This document shows, piece after piece, positions 41,977-53,662 of a stretch of DNA of 64,000 nucleotides. Source of the DNA: Pleurostoma richardsiae (taxonomy: Eukaryota > Ascomycota > Sordariomycetes > Calosphaeriales > Pleurostomataceae); assembly GCA_030052745.1 (NCBI GenBank), contig JANBVO010000005.1:744001-808000 (forward strand), read 5' to 3'. The notes beneath the pieces were generated by a model, which searched no databases, was not told the DNA's origin, and worked only from the letters and a program-made list of their open reading frames with translations. Position 1 is the stretch's first letter. Every line of letters starts with the position of its first letter. Position numbers and translations under genes: made by a program.

Positions 41977-42918
41977 GACCTTGTCCAACGGCCTCAATGC
42001 CAAACTGGAGGTCGGCCGAGGCTTATGACCAGACCGTAGTAATCCAAGATGACGATCTTGAAAGGCAACGCAGCATTACAGGACAGGCTCAACGCCTTTT
42101 GCTCAAGAACCATAGCTGCTGTAGCTACCTAGTCATCATGCTGCGGTAGGAAGATATGACTTCATTCTCGTGACCGCCCTCTTAGTCAGAAGTGATACAT
42201 AGGTACCCGGGTTTCACATAGTAGATAACGTGTTACTGCTTTGGGCATGATTGAAGTTATTCAAACGCCCCAAAGTGGGTTCGTTGGTCTTGCCCGCTAC
42301 TGAGCACAGCTTTAGGTACTCAGCTGGAGCGAGATTACGAGGGCCTCTCGAGTAAAGCAAAGCCGTATCAGCGACATCCCGCGCGTACACGTCGCCTAGC
42401 CGCCGGTATCACAAGAGATGACGAAGATAGCGGTGGGGGGTGGCCCACTGAGGCTCAAGATTGCGTTGAACTGCGGGGGATGCTTCCCGGCTCCGGGCGG
42501 TTTTAGGTTGGCGCTAGATGCACCGCACCAGCGGAGGACTCCGCCTCCCGTCGAACCTCCTCCCAGCCTATCCGGTAACCGGTGACACATTCGACCCTCT
42601 GACCAAGCCGAGACACACGACCGCGCGCGTCCAATGCATGACCCCCCGCGATGACCTCACAGCCTGCCGACTAGGCGCATTCCTTCACTGACGAGTGCGC
42701 GTCTTCTTGGGCCTAGCGACGCCCTGGAAGCTGTTGGTTCGGTGGGCTTGCGTGGCGGCGATCGAGCAAGAGACACGCCCGGACGAGACTACTACAGCTG
42801 AGAACCGTACTCGACCGGCTATATCATCTCTGCTGTTTCTGCTTCCACTCGAGCTGCACACTCGGATGCTCGGGACGCCAACTGTTTGAATTACTGCTCG
42901 ATGAGACAAAGACAGAGC
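41977..42918. other. Intergenic region
   Basis: 942 bp between the catalase stop and the ENT start on the same strand. The left side is the catalase 3' flank and the right side the transporter promoter. No gene was seen. Confidence 0.45.
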
Positions 42919-44415
42919 ATGATGGACCGTATCAAGGGGATATTCTCGGCCAAGAAGCCCGAGGTGGCGGACCCCCGGGAATATGAGCCCCTCACCGAGG
43001 AGCCTCACCTTCTCGAGGGCTCTACAGACGGGGAGGGCGAGATATTCGAGAGCGATGTGCCCTTCTCGTGGATCGAATATTCCATCTTCGCCGTCATCGG
43101 CGTTGCTATGCTCTGGGCTTGGTAGGTCTAGTCAGCATCTCCCGGAGCCTTCCTTGCATCGCTAACCACTTGCTCGCACAGGAACATGTTCCTCGCTGCC
43201 GCTCCATATTTCCATCGACGGCTCGCCGCAGACGACTGGATAGCCGAGAACTTCCAGTCTGCCATCCTCTCCGTGTCCACCATTACCAACCTGGTCGCGA
43301 TGCTCATCCTCACCAACATCCAGTACACTGCCAACTACCCGTGGCGGATCAACACGGCGCTTTGGCTCAACACCGGTGCCTTCGTCCTCCTCACTATCTC
43401 AACGCGCTTCTTCCTCGACGTCTCCCCGGGCGGTTACCTCTTCTTCCTCCTCCTCATGGTGGCCTGCTCCGCCTGGGCCGCCGGCCTGCTGCAGAACGGC
43501 GCTTTCGCCTTCGCCGCCAGCTTCGGCCGGCCCGAGTACACCCAGGCCATCATGGCCGGCCAGGGCATCGCTGGGGTGTTGCCGCCCATCGCGCAGATGA
43601 TCTCCGTCCTCGTCGTGCCGGAGCACGGTCCCCCGAACGCACCTCCCCCGGATAACGGCCAGGGCGCGAGCCAGCCCCCGCCGGCGGCGCACGCGCCGGG
43701 CACGGCCGCCTTCATCTACTTCCTCACGGCGGTGGCCATCTCCGCCGGTGCCCTCGCGGCCTTCGTCCCGCTCGTGCGGCGGCACGACCACATCATCGAG
43801 AACCGCATGGCCGAGCAGATGTCCTCGTCCGTGCACAGCGTGCAGGAGGCCGAGCAGGCCCGGCGGCACGTGGTCGGGCTGCCCACCCTCTTCCGCAAGC
43901 TGCACTGGCTCGCCGCGGCCGTCTTCGCCTGCTTCGTCGTGGCCATGTTCTTCCCCGTCTTCACCACCAAGATCCTCTCGGTGCGCCCGCCCGAGTCCCA
44001 CCCGCCGCGCATCTTCCTCCCCTCCGCCTTCATCCCCCTCGCCTTCTTCTTCTGGAACCTCGGCGACCTCGCCGGCCGCTGCTCGGCGCTCGTGCCCGCC
44101 CTCGCCGCCGCCGGCCGCCTGCACCCCGCCGCGCTGTTCGCCGCCGGCGTCGCCCGCGCCGGCTTCCTCCCGCTGTACCTGCTGTGCAACGTGCGCGGGC
44201 GCGGCGCCGCGGTGGCGTCGGACGCCTTCTACCTGCTGGTCGTGCAGTTCCCCTTCGGGCTCACCAACGGCTGGCTGGCGTCCAGCTCCATGATGGCGGC
44301 CGGTGAGTGGGTCGACGAGGGCGAGCGCGAGGCCGCCGGCGGGTTCATGGGCCTGTGCCTGGTGGCGGGCTTGGCGGCCGGGAGCTTGCTGAGCTTCACG
44401 GCGGCGGGGATATGA
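42919..44415 (+). CDS. ENT-family nucleoside transporter (FUN26-like)
   Basis: Membrane transporter of 478 aa in two exons (42919-43121 and 43182-44415). The acidic N-terminus (EPLTEEPHLLE) is followed by a first helix, FSWIEYSIFAVIGVAMLWAWNMFLAAAPYF, with the ENT-typical W.WNMF pattern at the splice junction. About ten or eleven helices are visible. A hydrophilic loop of some 80 residues (PPPDNGQGASQPPPAAHA to EQARRHVVG) lies between the halves. The second half opens with LHWLAAAVFACFVVAMFFPVF. Yeast Fun26 transports nucleosides across the vacuolar membrane, and human ENTs act at the plasma membrane. The compartment is not decidable here. Other possible starts are the in-frame ATG at 42901 and ATG at 42922. 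I chose the first of the MM pair. Exon 2 is unusually GC-rich (third positions nearly all G or C). Confidence 0.9.
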
Positions 44416-45289
44416 GGAGGGGCTTTCCATCTCGGTCGGTGAGGGTATCCTGGGTCCTGGTTGGACGCGCAAATATCTGCATTCTGGACATGGTGTTCAA
44501 GGGATTGGTGTCCCTGGTTTCGCACTACGCTATTGCTCAGCGTATGAGGAGGGAGAGCATTCATAGAAGGGTAGCATGAGAAAATCAGAGCATGCACTAT
44601 ATCACTACGTCAAGGCTTCTTTCGCTCGTATTTTCAGGCTACTTCACCCTGTAGTGTCTGAACTACGGATTTGGTATGAGAGAGCAACGCTATTTATCCC
44701 ATGATTCTTCGATACCGGTGATATGCCTTTGTGGGAATGACACGAGTGCCGTAGCTTATTATCTTTCTCACTTCTCCTACTCCTTCTTCGGGACTCTCTC
44801 CCAGCTTCCCTACCCTCCTCTCTTCCGGACTCTTCAAGTTTCCATACTCTTCCAGCTTCCCTATTCTCCCATGTATATTACTCTCCTAACAACCTTCACC
44901 TACCGTTCAGTCTGGTTATCTGTATCCTTGAACCTACTTAACCTCTGGGCCTGAACGATACCTAATAGTTCATGGCTTAATAGGCTGTAGGACAACATTC
45001 CATTCTTGACATACTACGAAAGGACCGGACACCTATAATTAGACTAGGGAGGTCTAATCTAGCTTCTAGATTTTGTTTCCCCAAATGTCATGCACTGTCA
45101 ACCTGCTATCCAAAAGCACGACGCGATTATCTACTCCCAACCCACGCCGATATGCCTTCCCCTGACAATGCACCAAGACACGCTGATTCCTGTGAGAAAT
45201 AGTACATTTATGATGCAAACCGCTGTGGGTAATCAAACAGCTCCCGTTCTCTGATCATACACAGTCCGACCCCGTGAGCTACCGGCGAG
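44416..45289. other. Convergent 3' region, pyrimidine-rich
   Basis: 874 bp between the stops of the ENT and IPK1 genes. A long pyrimidine-rich stretch lies at about 44760-44880, with CCAGCTTCCCTA repeated in slightly changed form. No gene was found. Confidence 0.45.
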
Positions 45290-46467
45290 TTATGGGCGAA
45301 AGTCCTGCAGTACACGGTTCTCGGGCGCGAGGACGCAGTCGGTGTTCTGACGCGGTGATTCCTTGGCGTGGTAATACCCCTTGGAGAGAAGGTCCGCCTC
45401 CATTTTCCACCACTTAGCTGCCTTGGCGGTGATGTCCTTACGGTCCAGGTCCCCGAGCTTGGCGACCACCGGCATGTCGTCCCTCTCAGGGAAACGCACG
45501 AAGCAGGTGCAGTCGCGCAACGTCATGGCTAGCGCGAGCTTGGCGTCGTCCCGGCCCCTGTCGACATCGTGCATGAGCTGGGCGCCTTGGAGGCGTGGCA
45601 GGAGGGGGTTGACCTCCAGCCACCGCACGAAGCGGTCCTCAAGGCGCGGGGTCGCCTTGAAGTGGCTCAAGTCGGATCTGCCGCGGCCGGGGTGCAGCGT
45701 GACAATGTAGTTCAGGGGGCAGGAAAAGGGCTTCTCGGACGGCGGGTGGCCGGCCTCGGCGTTCCGGAGCGCCTGCCGAGCGCAGTTGCGGCAGCGCACG
45801 GCGTCATCGGGAGCGCTTTTGGACTGGACAAGCCACTTGGGCTTGAATTGGAAAGTGTAGGAGTCGCCTCCATCTGTGACGATACAGTTAGTCGATACGA
45901 GAGGCGACAGGATTGCCATTTGGTACGCACTGTCGGTCATATCATCTATAAGCATCCCGATGGTAGTTGCTTCAACCTGGTCACCTCTGAAGTCTGCTCT
46001 TCGATTACCTTTTGCCTCGTACCGCCGCAAGCAGTCATTCAGCATGCCGAAGCACTCGTTTGAGGGCAACCTAACGAGCTCCTGCTGGATGAGGTCCCCG
46101 GGCTCGAATAGGGGTTTGATGGTCCGCTCCCAGTAGTCCTGCAGCTCCGGATACGACAGTCCGCGTCCCGCCTTTGGCACGCGGAGAAGCTTGCCTGTGA
46201 TCAGGGGGTTAGCCAGCATGTTCGGCAACGAAGGTTGGGATGGATTGCTAGCAGGTCACCTTTGAGGTTCTCCGGATTGGCGTCATGCTGAGCGGGCAGG
46301 GTAAAGGAGAAGACCACATTGGCATTGCCCTCGCCGACGAAGGCGAATGTGGTGCCTTCTGGAATCCTGAGCGTCACTGCGGCAGCCAGCTCTGCGTCAC
46401 GGGCGATAGAGGCGCCCGCATAGTTGACCGGTGCCGGTCCCCCGGAGCCGTTGGTAGAGGACGACAT
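45290..46467 (-). CDS. IPK1: Inositol-pentakisphosphate 2-kinase
   Basis: Inositol kinase of 351 aa in three exons: 46467-46260, 46194-45931 and 45873-45290. IPK1 converts IP5 to phytate (IP6), which supports mRNA export and other nuclear events. That is family knowledge. Visible motifs are the ATP-binding EGNANVVF, LLRVPK across the first junction, the EFKPKWL-like FQFKPKWLVQSKSAP and the zinc/cysteine motif CRNCARQALRN. Later motifs are CPLNYIVTLH and LRDCTCFVRF. The second intron (45930-45874) is 57 bp, free of stops and a multiple of three. It has GT/AG ends and a GACTAAC branch site, so I treat it as an intron, although the frame also reads through. It shares a 1.9 kb upstream region with Mdm34. 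Confidence 0.9.
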
Positions 46468-48324
46468 CAGTGGGGACGTCGGAAGCGGCCGGAGGTGTGT
46501 GGGCTATTCCTGTCTGGGGCGCCGCTAGGAGCTGTTGTCGCACCACTTGGAAAGGGGACTTTGAGGATGACCAGAGGAGTGCTAAGGGAAGATGCGGAGA
46601 AGGATGCTCCAGAGCACGCGACAATGCCGTCAGTGCCAGACTGTGGGATTCTGGATAACTTGACGGCCGCTACCGGGTGGACCCGAGTACAAACCCACGA
46701 GCCACGCTGTCGCGTTTAGCCCACCGAGGATGTTGCCACTGGGATTTGCACCGTAGGACATTGGGGGAGACTGACTGAGTGTATGTATGGGATAGAGAAT
46801 AGTGTAGTTGATGTGTATCTGATCCGATGTGTGCAGTATAGCGTAGAGAGGAGAAAGTTGAGGTCAACTCCGTGCCGACCTAATTTGGTAGGCAGGGCGC
46901 TTTCTTGGATATCACGAGCACAGCCGGAACCAAAAATGTGAGCATGTACACAGTAGTTACCTAACCCTAGTACCTTACCGTATGCATGCAGCCTCGATGA
47001 GACGGCGACAATGCTGAGGTACCTCCTATCTCTGCAGAACACGGACTCTTTGTTGCGAGCAGGACAATACAAGCTGGCATGGAGAGGTGTTGCGGAAGGA
47101 AGGACCTGGAATTGTTTAGGTAAGGCAAGTAGTTAAGTACCTTACTGTGTAGGTCGTCTAGACTCAGAAGGTGAGAGGCGACAATGGCTTTACTGTATAT
47201 TACACGTACCGCGCAACTACTCCGTGTGCACGGAGTACTTACATACACTACAACAAAGAGCAGGCGCCACCAGCTGAAGGCGGCGACAACGGGCATCCCG
47301 CAAGCCCGATCGTCCACCGTCGTCGAGTCTGGCATTCCTGGAAATTCTCTTGCCGGCCGACGGCGTGCATCGAGGCCTGTGAAGGTGGCTCCATTGCCGC
47401 CGCCCATCGAACCACAGCTGCGCTTCCCCTCAATCGCTGCCGTCCTGACGGTAATTCCCCGCATAGGCGCTCGGGCCAGGTGTGCAAAATAGGAAATCTG
47501 AGATGTGAATATCAGGAGACTCGCCCATCACTTCGGGAATAACTGCATGCATAGGAGGGTAGAGCATGTACAGTGTCATCGTAGGGATGGATGCCAAGAG
47601 GAGGAGAGCCTCTTCCTCTGGTTTCTCTGATCCGGTCGTCCTCGGCCCACCCCTGTGTGATATGTGAACACATAAGGCAGCCAGCCGCCGCCGAGTTGTG
47701 TGCCCAGAGACAGTAGAGAAACCCCTCAGGAAAAAACTGTCTGTCACCCTGTCACGACTGCGCAGGCGGCCTGCATAGTGGAAGAGGCACGCGAGCACTG
47801 ATTGTCACCGGGGCCGGTCATCCCTGGGCTTAACGACCTAACCTTAACAAGCCCCGTGAGTGGAGCACCCAAACACACTGACTGCACCGTCGCGCACACA
47901 CACGGGCCGCGGCGCATTTTCTTGTCAGAAGCCGCCCGGGAAAAGACGCGCGAAATTTTTTGAAAATTGGGGGCGCTCGGTTCCTTTTGCCCAAATAACA
48001 AAAAGCCGGTAACTCCTGCAAATAGCGTCATCCCATCCCGTCGCACTCTCCGCCAGCCCTCGACGCTCCCTTCCTACGCTGCCGCTGCCACACACAACCA
48101 ACAACAGCCACCACCACCACCACCAGAGCCTCCTCACTTCTTCCATCGATACCGTCGAATATCCAGTGTCGCTGCAACTTGCACTCGCTCGGCAGATCCT
48201 CGATACCCGAAACCTCGTGCTTCATCCCCGTCAAATCCTTTGCAGAGCGCGACGGTCGCCTTATCAGCGCCTGCCTCCGCTGACCACGACGTCCTTGCGA
48301 TGACGAGATAAACGCCAATTCAAC
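46468..48324. promoter_or_regulatory. Divergent promoter region, IPK1 / MDM34
   Basis: 1.86 kb between divergent starts. The region 46950-47160 is rich in GGTACC/TAGGTA words. The 250 bp before the MDM34 start has long C/A-rich runs (CAACAGCCACCACCACCACC near 48100) and looks like a 5' UTR. No gene was seen. Confidence 0.5.
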
Positions 48325-50453
48325 ATGGCCTTCAACTTCAACTGGTCGCCGCTCACGGCCGATGCCGAGTTCTACAAGCGCGCCAGGGACCTTCTGACCA
48401 CAGCCCTGAACAAGTCGCCCAAGCCCCCAATAATCGTCGATGACATTCTCGTGACCGAGTTCAACCTGGGCTCCGTGCCCCCCGAGCTGGAGATCCTCGA
48501 GATCGGAGACCTGGCAAAAGACCGTTTTCGAGGCATTTTTAAGATGTGCTACAGCGGCGATGCCTTCCTGACCCTCAAGACAAGAGTCCAGGTATGTTTC
48601 TGCATCGTCTCCTTATCATACATGCCTCACGCGTCAACTCGCCGGCCCATCACAACTATTCAGCTTCGCTATAAGGTCCCCAACATTAAGCATGATGATT
48701 ATGCGAGGAAACACACGCCGTGCTACAGATTCAGGATAGTGTTCAGATCCTGTTATGAGCAGAGGCATATTGGTCCTCGACAAGTGTCGATCGCTGTCCG
48801 CTGCATCTACTGGATCTCGGGCGCGAGTGCGCTCAATGCCATGTCTATGCAACCAGGCGCAGTTCTTTGTTTCGACACATCAGCCTGCACCGGTCGTTCT
48901 CCTACCTCCTGAAATCTCTCCGCTTGGTTCAGGAGGAGCATCAAATTTCCTACGAGGCCCCACGTTTGTTTGGCGCATGACGTTCAGTATTAATCCGCAA
49001 GGATATGCGCACTTTCTCCTTCGCGAAACATTCATAATGCGCTATATCAGTCGCTAATATATCAACATTACAGGCCAACCCCCTAAACACCTATCTGGAT
49101 TCCAAGCCGAGCTTCACATCGCCACAGCCCCTCGCGGCTGCTTCGGGGCTCACGATTCCCCTCTCCTTAACCTTGTCCGAGATCAAGCTGTCGGCATTCA
49201 TCATATTAGTCTTCTCGAAGCAGAAGGGGCTAACGATTGTCTTTCGCAATGATCCTCTTGAGTCGCTCAAAGTCTCGTCGACCTTCGACTCTATCCAGTT
49301 CGTCAGAGACTACTTGCAAAAGACGATCGAGGGCAAGCTTCGGGACCTGATGATGGATGAGCTGCCTGCTATCATTCATCGCCTATCCCTGCAGCTGTGG
49401 TGCCCCGATCAGATACCAAAAGAAGAGGATGAGACAACGAAGGAGAACGATGAGCCGGCGATCGATCCTTTCGCGAGTCCACCAGAGGATGCCGTGGACG
49501 CGTTGGGAAATCCCCTCGATCCTAGTGACATCTCGAATTTGTCCTTAGACGGAGGCTCTGAAGTCAAGCCACTCTTCTCCCAAAAGAACCTGCTGCGCCT
49601 AGCAACCCTCACCGACTGCAACCGGACACTGTCCTTATTTACCCCTGGGATACGTGATGTCGTCTTCCGAGCTTGGGCAGGCACCCTAGAGCGCGCCGAC
49701 TCCGCAAACAGCCCTCCCTTCTCAACGCCCACCCTCACAAGGGCATCGTCCTTCCAAGGAACTGCCACGACCTACAGTTTCTCGGACGCGAGCAGCTTGG
49801 ACCAAGGTCAGCTCCCGTCGAGGCCATCCTTGGTCAGCTTGAATTCGGCCACCACAGGCCTGTCTCTTGGAGCAGGAAGGCACGCCAGATCCCATTCCAA
49901 CCGGAAGAGGAAGACCCGAGTCGTGAACCTCAGACGCAATAAGGCGGAAAGCGCCCCCGCAAGCGAAGCCGGAGATACCGTCTCCGAGGCAGACTCCGTG
50001 GCAGTCCCCTTGTCAGAGCCTATCATGCCTAGCTCAATACCGGAAGAGCCTGAGGAGGACATGAGTGCTCCTCCACAGATTACTTCTCCGAGTAAGGTGC
50101 GGTTCGAGCCTCATGAGACGGCGTATCGGCCAGCACTCGTCCCAGAGGGAAACATGCCCTCCCTGTCGGCCCAGTCTACACCAATAGTTGCACAGCAAGA
50201 TGTTCCCGTCCCGGCTGTGGCTCAGCCGCGACTCAGTGAGAAGATTGCGAACGCTGCCGACTATAAGGCGCCATTCCAGTTTGAGTCTAGGAGGGGTCCT
50301 TCGTCAGAGACCTCATCTGTCATTCTCGAGCAAGCCTGGATCATGAAAATGGCTGGCGAGATTGCTCGGCGCGTGTATGATGAGAAGGCCCGTAATCCCA
50401 ACTTCTGGGAGGACAGGGAAGACGTCCCGCCTCCGGCATACGAGGCGCGATAG
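48325..50453 (+). CDS. MDM34: Mdm34, ERMES complex subunit
   Basis: Mitochondrial distribution and morphology protein 34 of 548 aa in two exons (48325-48591 and 49074-50453). The N-terminal SMP lipid-transfer domain starts [24 protein letters not shown], continues [30 protein letters not shown], and ends near [18 protein letters not shown]. The C-terminal half is low-complexity (Ser/Pro/Glu-rich) with a basic [11 protein letters not shown] patch and ends PPPAYEAR, a PPxY motif typical of Mdm34. That motif can bind the ubiquitin ligase Rsp5. Mdm34 works with Mmm1, Mdm10 and Mdm12 to tether ER to mitochondria and move phospholipids. The intron is 482 bp, far longer than others in the window. 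Confidence 0.96.
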
Positions 50454-51166
50454 AGCGTCGATCTGTACATACTGTCACCACCAGTTTCATTTGTTTCCGC
50501 GGTAGCGGCACCACTGGCTTTTGCTTGGCGTTGCATGGCGTTTTGAGGTTGCTGGCATTACTCGTTGATAATGTCTATAAGCGTCCTGCATGGCGTTGGG
50601 AACCCACCTAGGGGTAGAAAAGGGGTCTGCTCTGCGATTATGGCACCGGTGTAGCGAGAGGGCGACGTTTAGCGTGTCCTCGGTCGCCGAGCGCCGTAAC
50701 AGGCATCCTGCTATTTGCCGTGGAGAGTTCCTTTGTTGTTTCGAGGTGTCCCTTGATGGGAGTTGACGGCGAGATAGTGTACAGCTCTGTGAAACACGTT
50801 CGCAGGAGCCCTCCTGGCGTGATCTACCGGTGCTTGGGAGTCTTGGGTAGAGAGAATTGACTCCCATCTCATCTCTGAATGTGCGAGGCCGCAAAAGCGT
50901 AACGCCGTATTATTGCATATGAACAGCTGGTGTATCGATTTCACAAACGCAAAGCCGCGGATTCCTTTAAAACATTCCGTGCCATCCCGCCAACCCCGGT
51001 TTTCCAGCCCATGCTAACGCCCTAACTCCTTGGCCGGAGGACCCTATAACAGCAACCTGGAAAACACCCCATGCATGCGCCCATGCAAGTCCCAAAAGGC
51101 TCGCACCGGGCCTCTAACTCAGACCCGTCTAACCCAGGCATCAGGCAACACCCCAACGCTTGCTAC
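50454..51166. other. Convergent 3' region
   Basis: 713 bp between the stops of MDM34 and YAF9. Frames here are short and not protein-like. It likely holds both 3' UTRs. Confidence 0.45.
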
Positions 51167-52097
51167 TCATGCGGCGGCCTCGGCCTCGGCCCTGAGGTTC
51201 TTGAGCTTCTCCTCTTTCTCTTTCAGCTCCTCGGCCAGCACCTTGGTCAGCCGCTCCACCTCGGCCTGGGCATCCTTCAGCTTCTGGATCTCCAGCTGCT
51301 CCGCCTCGCGGCTGAACGGGTGGCCGGGCCTCGTCGTGAGGGGGATCATGGCGCTGCGCTCCAGGACGCCGCCCTCCGTCCTCTTGGGCTGGTGCGCGGC
51401 TGCGGCGGCGTGCTTGGCGCCCTTGCCCTTCGCCTTGCCGCCGCCTCCCCCTCCCTTGCCGCCGCCGCCGCCGCCTCCGTCCCCGCCGGTCGCCCCGCTG
51501 GTGAGCACCTCGTAGAAGGCCTCGTACGGCTCGTTGAAGACCTGCTCCTCGTAGGTCCAGGCGACGACCTCGCCGTTCTCGCGCATGGCCTCGCGCTCGG
51601 CGTCGGTGCGGCCGTAGGGGTGCAGGCGCAGGTGGTGGTAGAGGGTCTGCGGCTTCTCGCCCGACTCGGAGACGTAGTACAGCTTGATGGTGATCTCGAA
51701 CTCGCCCCAGCCCGTCTCGTTTACCACGAAGGGCTTGCCTGGCTCGCCGTCGATCACTGTGGCAGGGGGCGCACGGGTTAGTCCTCTTTCTCTTCTTCTA
51801 CTCTTGCATTCCATCCCACAGCAGGGTTGGTGGGGGAAGGAGATAGGTTTACGTACTTCGCACATGGTTGGGGATGGACTCGTGCAGCTTGAACTGCACG
51901 CGCTTCAGCCAGTAGGTGATGTCAGTGTCGTCGACGCCCTTGACGAAGACCTGCCACGAGTGGGTGTGGTCGTCTGGCACGCCCGCCGGCTTCGGGTTGG
52001 TCTTGTCGTCGAAGGGCCGCGCCGTCGTGCCGTAGATGAACGGCCGGAAGACCTGGGTGCCCTTCACGCGCTTGCCAGCGCCGCTCGGGGGTGCCAT
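51167..52097 (-). CDS. YAF9: YEATS-domain protein Yaf9
   Basis: Chromatin-reader protein of 276 aa in two exons (52097-51857 and 51756-51167). It starts [23 protein letters not shown]. The YEATS domain has [30 protein letters not shown] and [16 protein letters not shown], ending at HHLRLHPYG. Between the domain and the C-terminal coiled coil is a glycine/lysine-rich stretch (seven and six glycines separated by lysine). The coiled coil [20 protein letters not shown] to the end is expected. Yaf9 binds acetylated histone H3 and is shared by NuA4 and SWR1. The role is from the family. The intron joins at ...[13 protein letters not shown]. Confidence 0.93.
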
Positions 52098-52603
52098 CGT
52101 TGCTGATTCTGGTGATCGCGACTCGAGTGGGACGAAGTGGGATGGGGGAAATGGACTCCGTAGCCTTGCAGAGCGCTGGGAAATTTTAGAAGGTTACAGC
52201 AGGTGGCGGCTTGTGGCGTTGTTAGCTCAGTACGTTTCTAGATAAAACATTAAGTGTGGGAATGAGGTACCGTTCTATCTATTTCTAGTAACTCGCCCGC
52301 CGCATCCCCAGTCTGTGCTCGGATTGTCCCGCGTGCCAGTGGGGTCTTAGTGGGCTCAGCCTTCTGTAAATCGGACGATTTCATCATTATCGATAACGAA
52401 GCTCAGCTTGTTCTCCGAGAGCTCATGGTGCATTCGTGAGTCTCAATCACAAATGTCCGAAGCTGCTTGCTGGAAGGCCTAATCCACTGGTACACGCAAG
52501 ACGGAGGGTGACGTTCAATTGACCTGTTTCTTCCCCAGAGATTCGAAGTCTACTACTCGTGTTGGCATGAGGCCAACCGCATAGCTGCACTGAGCTTCAC
52601 ACC
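52098..52603. promoter_or_regulatory. Divergent promoter region, YAF9 / COQ11-like
   Basis: 506 bp between two divergent starts. No specific element was recognised. Confidence 0.45.
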
Positions 52604-53534
52604 ATGTCCGCTGCAAAGAAGCTCGTTGTCTGCGGAGGGAACGGCTTCCTTGGGTCTAGGATCTGCAAGCATGCAGTTTCCAGAGGCTGGGATGTCACAT
52701 CGATAAGGTGCATAAACCTGACCCGTTCTTCCCAGATGGAAGCTCACTAACATCTGTCACAGCCGGTCCGGCGAGCCAAAGTGGCAGACCGTGACATCGT
52801 CATCGTCGCCGCCAGCATGGGCTCACAAGGTGACCTGGGAACGAGCCGACGTCTTCCAGCCCGCCACGTACGCCCCGCTTCTCAAAGGGGCCAACTACGT
52901 GGTCCACAGCCTCGGCATCCTCCTCGAAGCCGACTACAAGGGCGTGCTGCAAGGTCGCGAGTCGCCCATCTCCGGGCTGCGGAAGGCCTTCTCCCCGGCG
53001 AAGAGCCAGGCTGCTGCGCCCAACCCTCTCGAGCGTGGCAGCGGGGAGGGCGTGAACCCCCCGAAGTCCGCGCAGCAGCTCACCTACGAGCTGATGAACC
53101 GTGACAGCGCCGTGCTCCTGGCCCGAGCGGCGGCTGAGGAGAAAGTTGGCGCTTTCGCGTACGTGTCCGCCTATGGCGGCGCACCAGTGCTGCCAGCGCG
53201 GTATATCAGTACCAAGAGGGAGGCGGAGAGCATCATTGCGAGGGAGTTCCCTGAGATGCGCGGTGTCTTCCTGCGGCCGCCGTTTATGTACGACAGCTCC
53301 CGGCCACTGACCTTGCCTCTGGCAGCTGGCACGGCGGTCGGGTCGTTCTTCAATGGGCTGACGGGAGGTGCCCTGGGTTCTTTCATGGGCACGGCGGGCG
53401 TGAAGCCCCTCAAGGTGGAGGTAGTGGCAGAGGCGACGGTCGAGGCCCTGAACGAGGAGGCTGTCAGGGGACCGGTCGAAATTGCGCAGATTGAGGAACT
53501 GGCTGACAAGGCTTGGCGGAAGACCATGCTGTAG
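52604..53534 (+). CDS. COQ11: COQ11-like atypical SDR, mitochondrial
   Basis: Atypical short-chain dehydrogenase/reductase of 291 aa in two exons (52604-52707 and 52763-53534). The start MSAAKKLVVCGGNGFLGSRI carries the GxxGxxG dinucleotide motif, with VTSISRSGEPKWQ completed across the intron. Later features are VVHSLGILLE, VGAFAYVSAYGG and YISTKREAE, which give a Tyr-x-x-x-Lys-type position (YISTK). This is the layout of yeast Coq11 and NDUFA9-like proteins. Coq11 is part of the coenzyme Q synthome in the mitochondrial inner membrane. The role is from the family, and I see no strong targeting peptide. The gene converges with SYF2, 128 bp apart. Confidence 0.87.
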
Positions 53535-53662
53535 GACTCTGTCCATTGTACTAATATTTGTTTTATAGGCTGTACCATAGCAAAAGCCCCCTCTGCTCAT
53601 CATATCCCTAGGATGAGGCTGTAACAATAACGCAAAACACAACGCTAAACTCCCCGAATGGC

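Noticed and set aside
43399-44472. 357-codon minus-strand frame opposite the ENT transporter
   Set aside because: It is Glu/Gly/Arg-rich, mirrors GC-rich third positions of the real exon, and has no domain.
48592-49073. C/D-box snoRNA inside the MDM34 intron
   Set aside because: An ATGATGA C box (near 48690) and a CTGA (near 48909) exist, but they are over 200 bases apart and lack a terminal stem.
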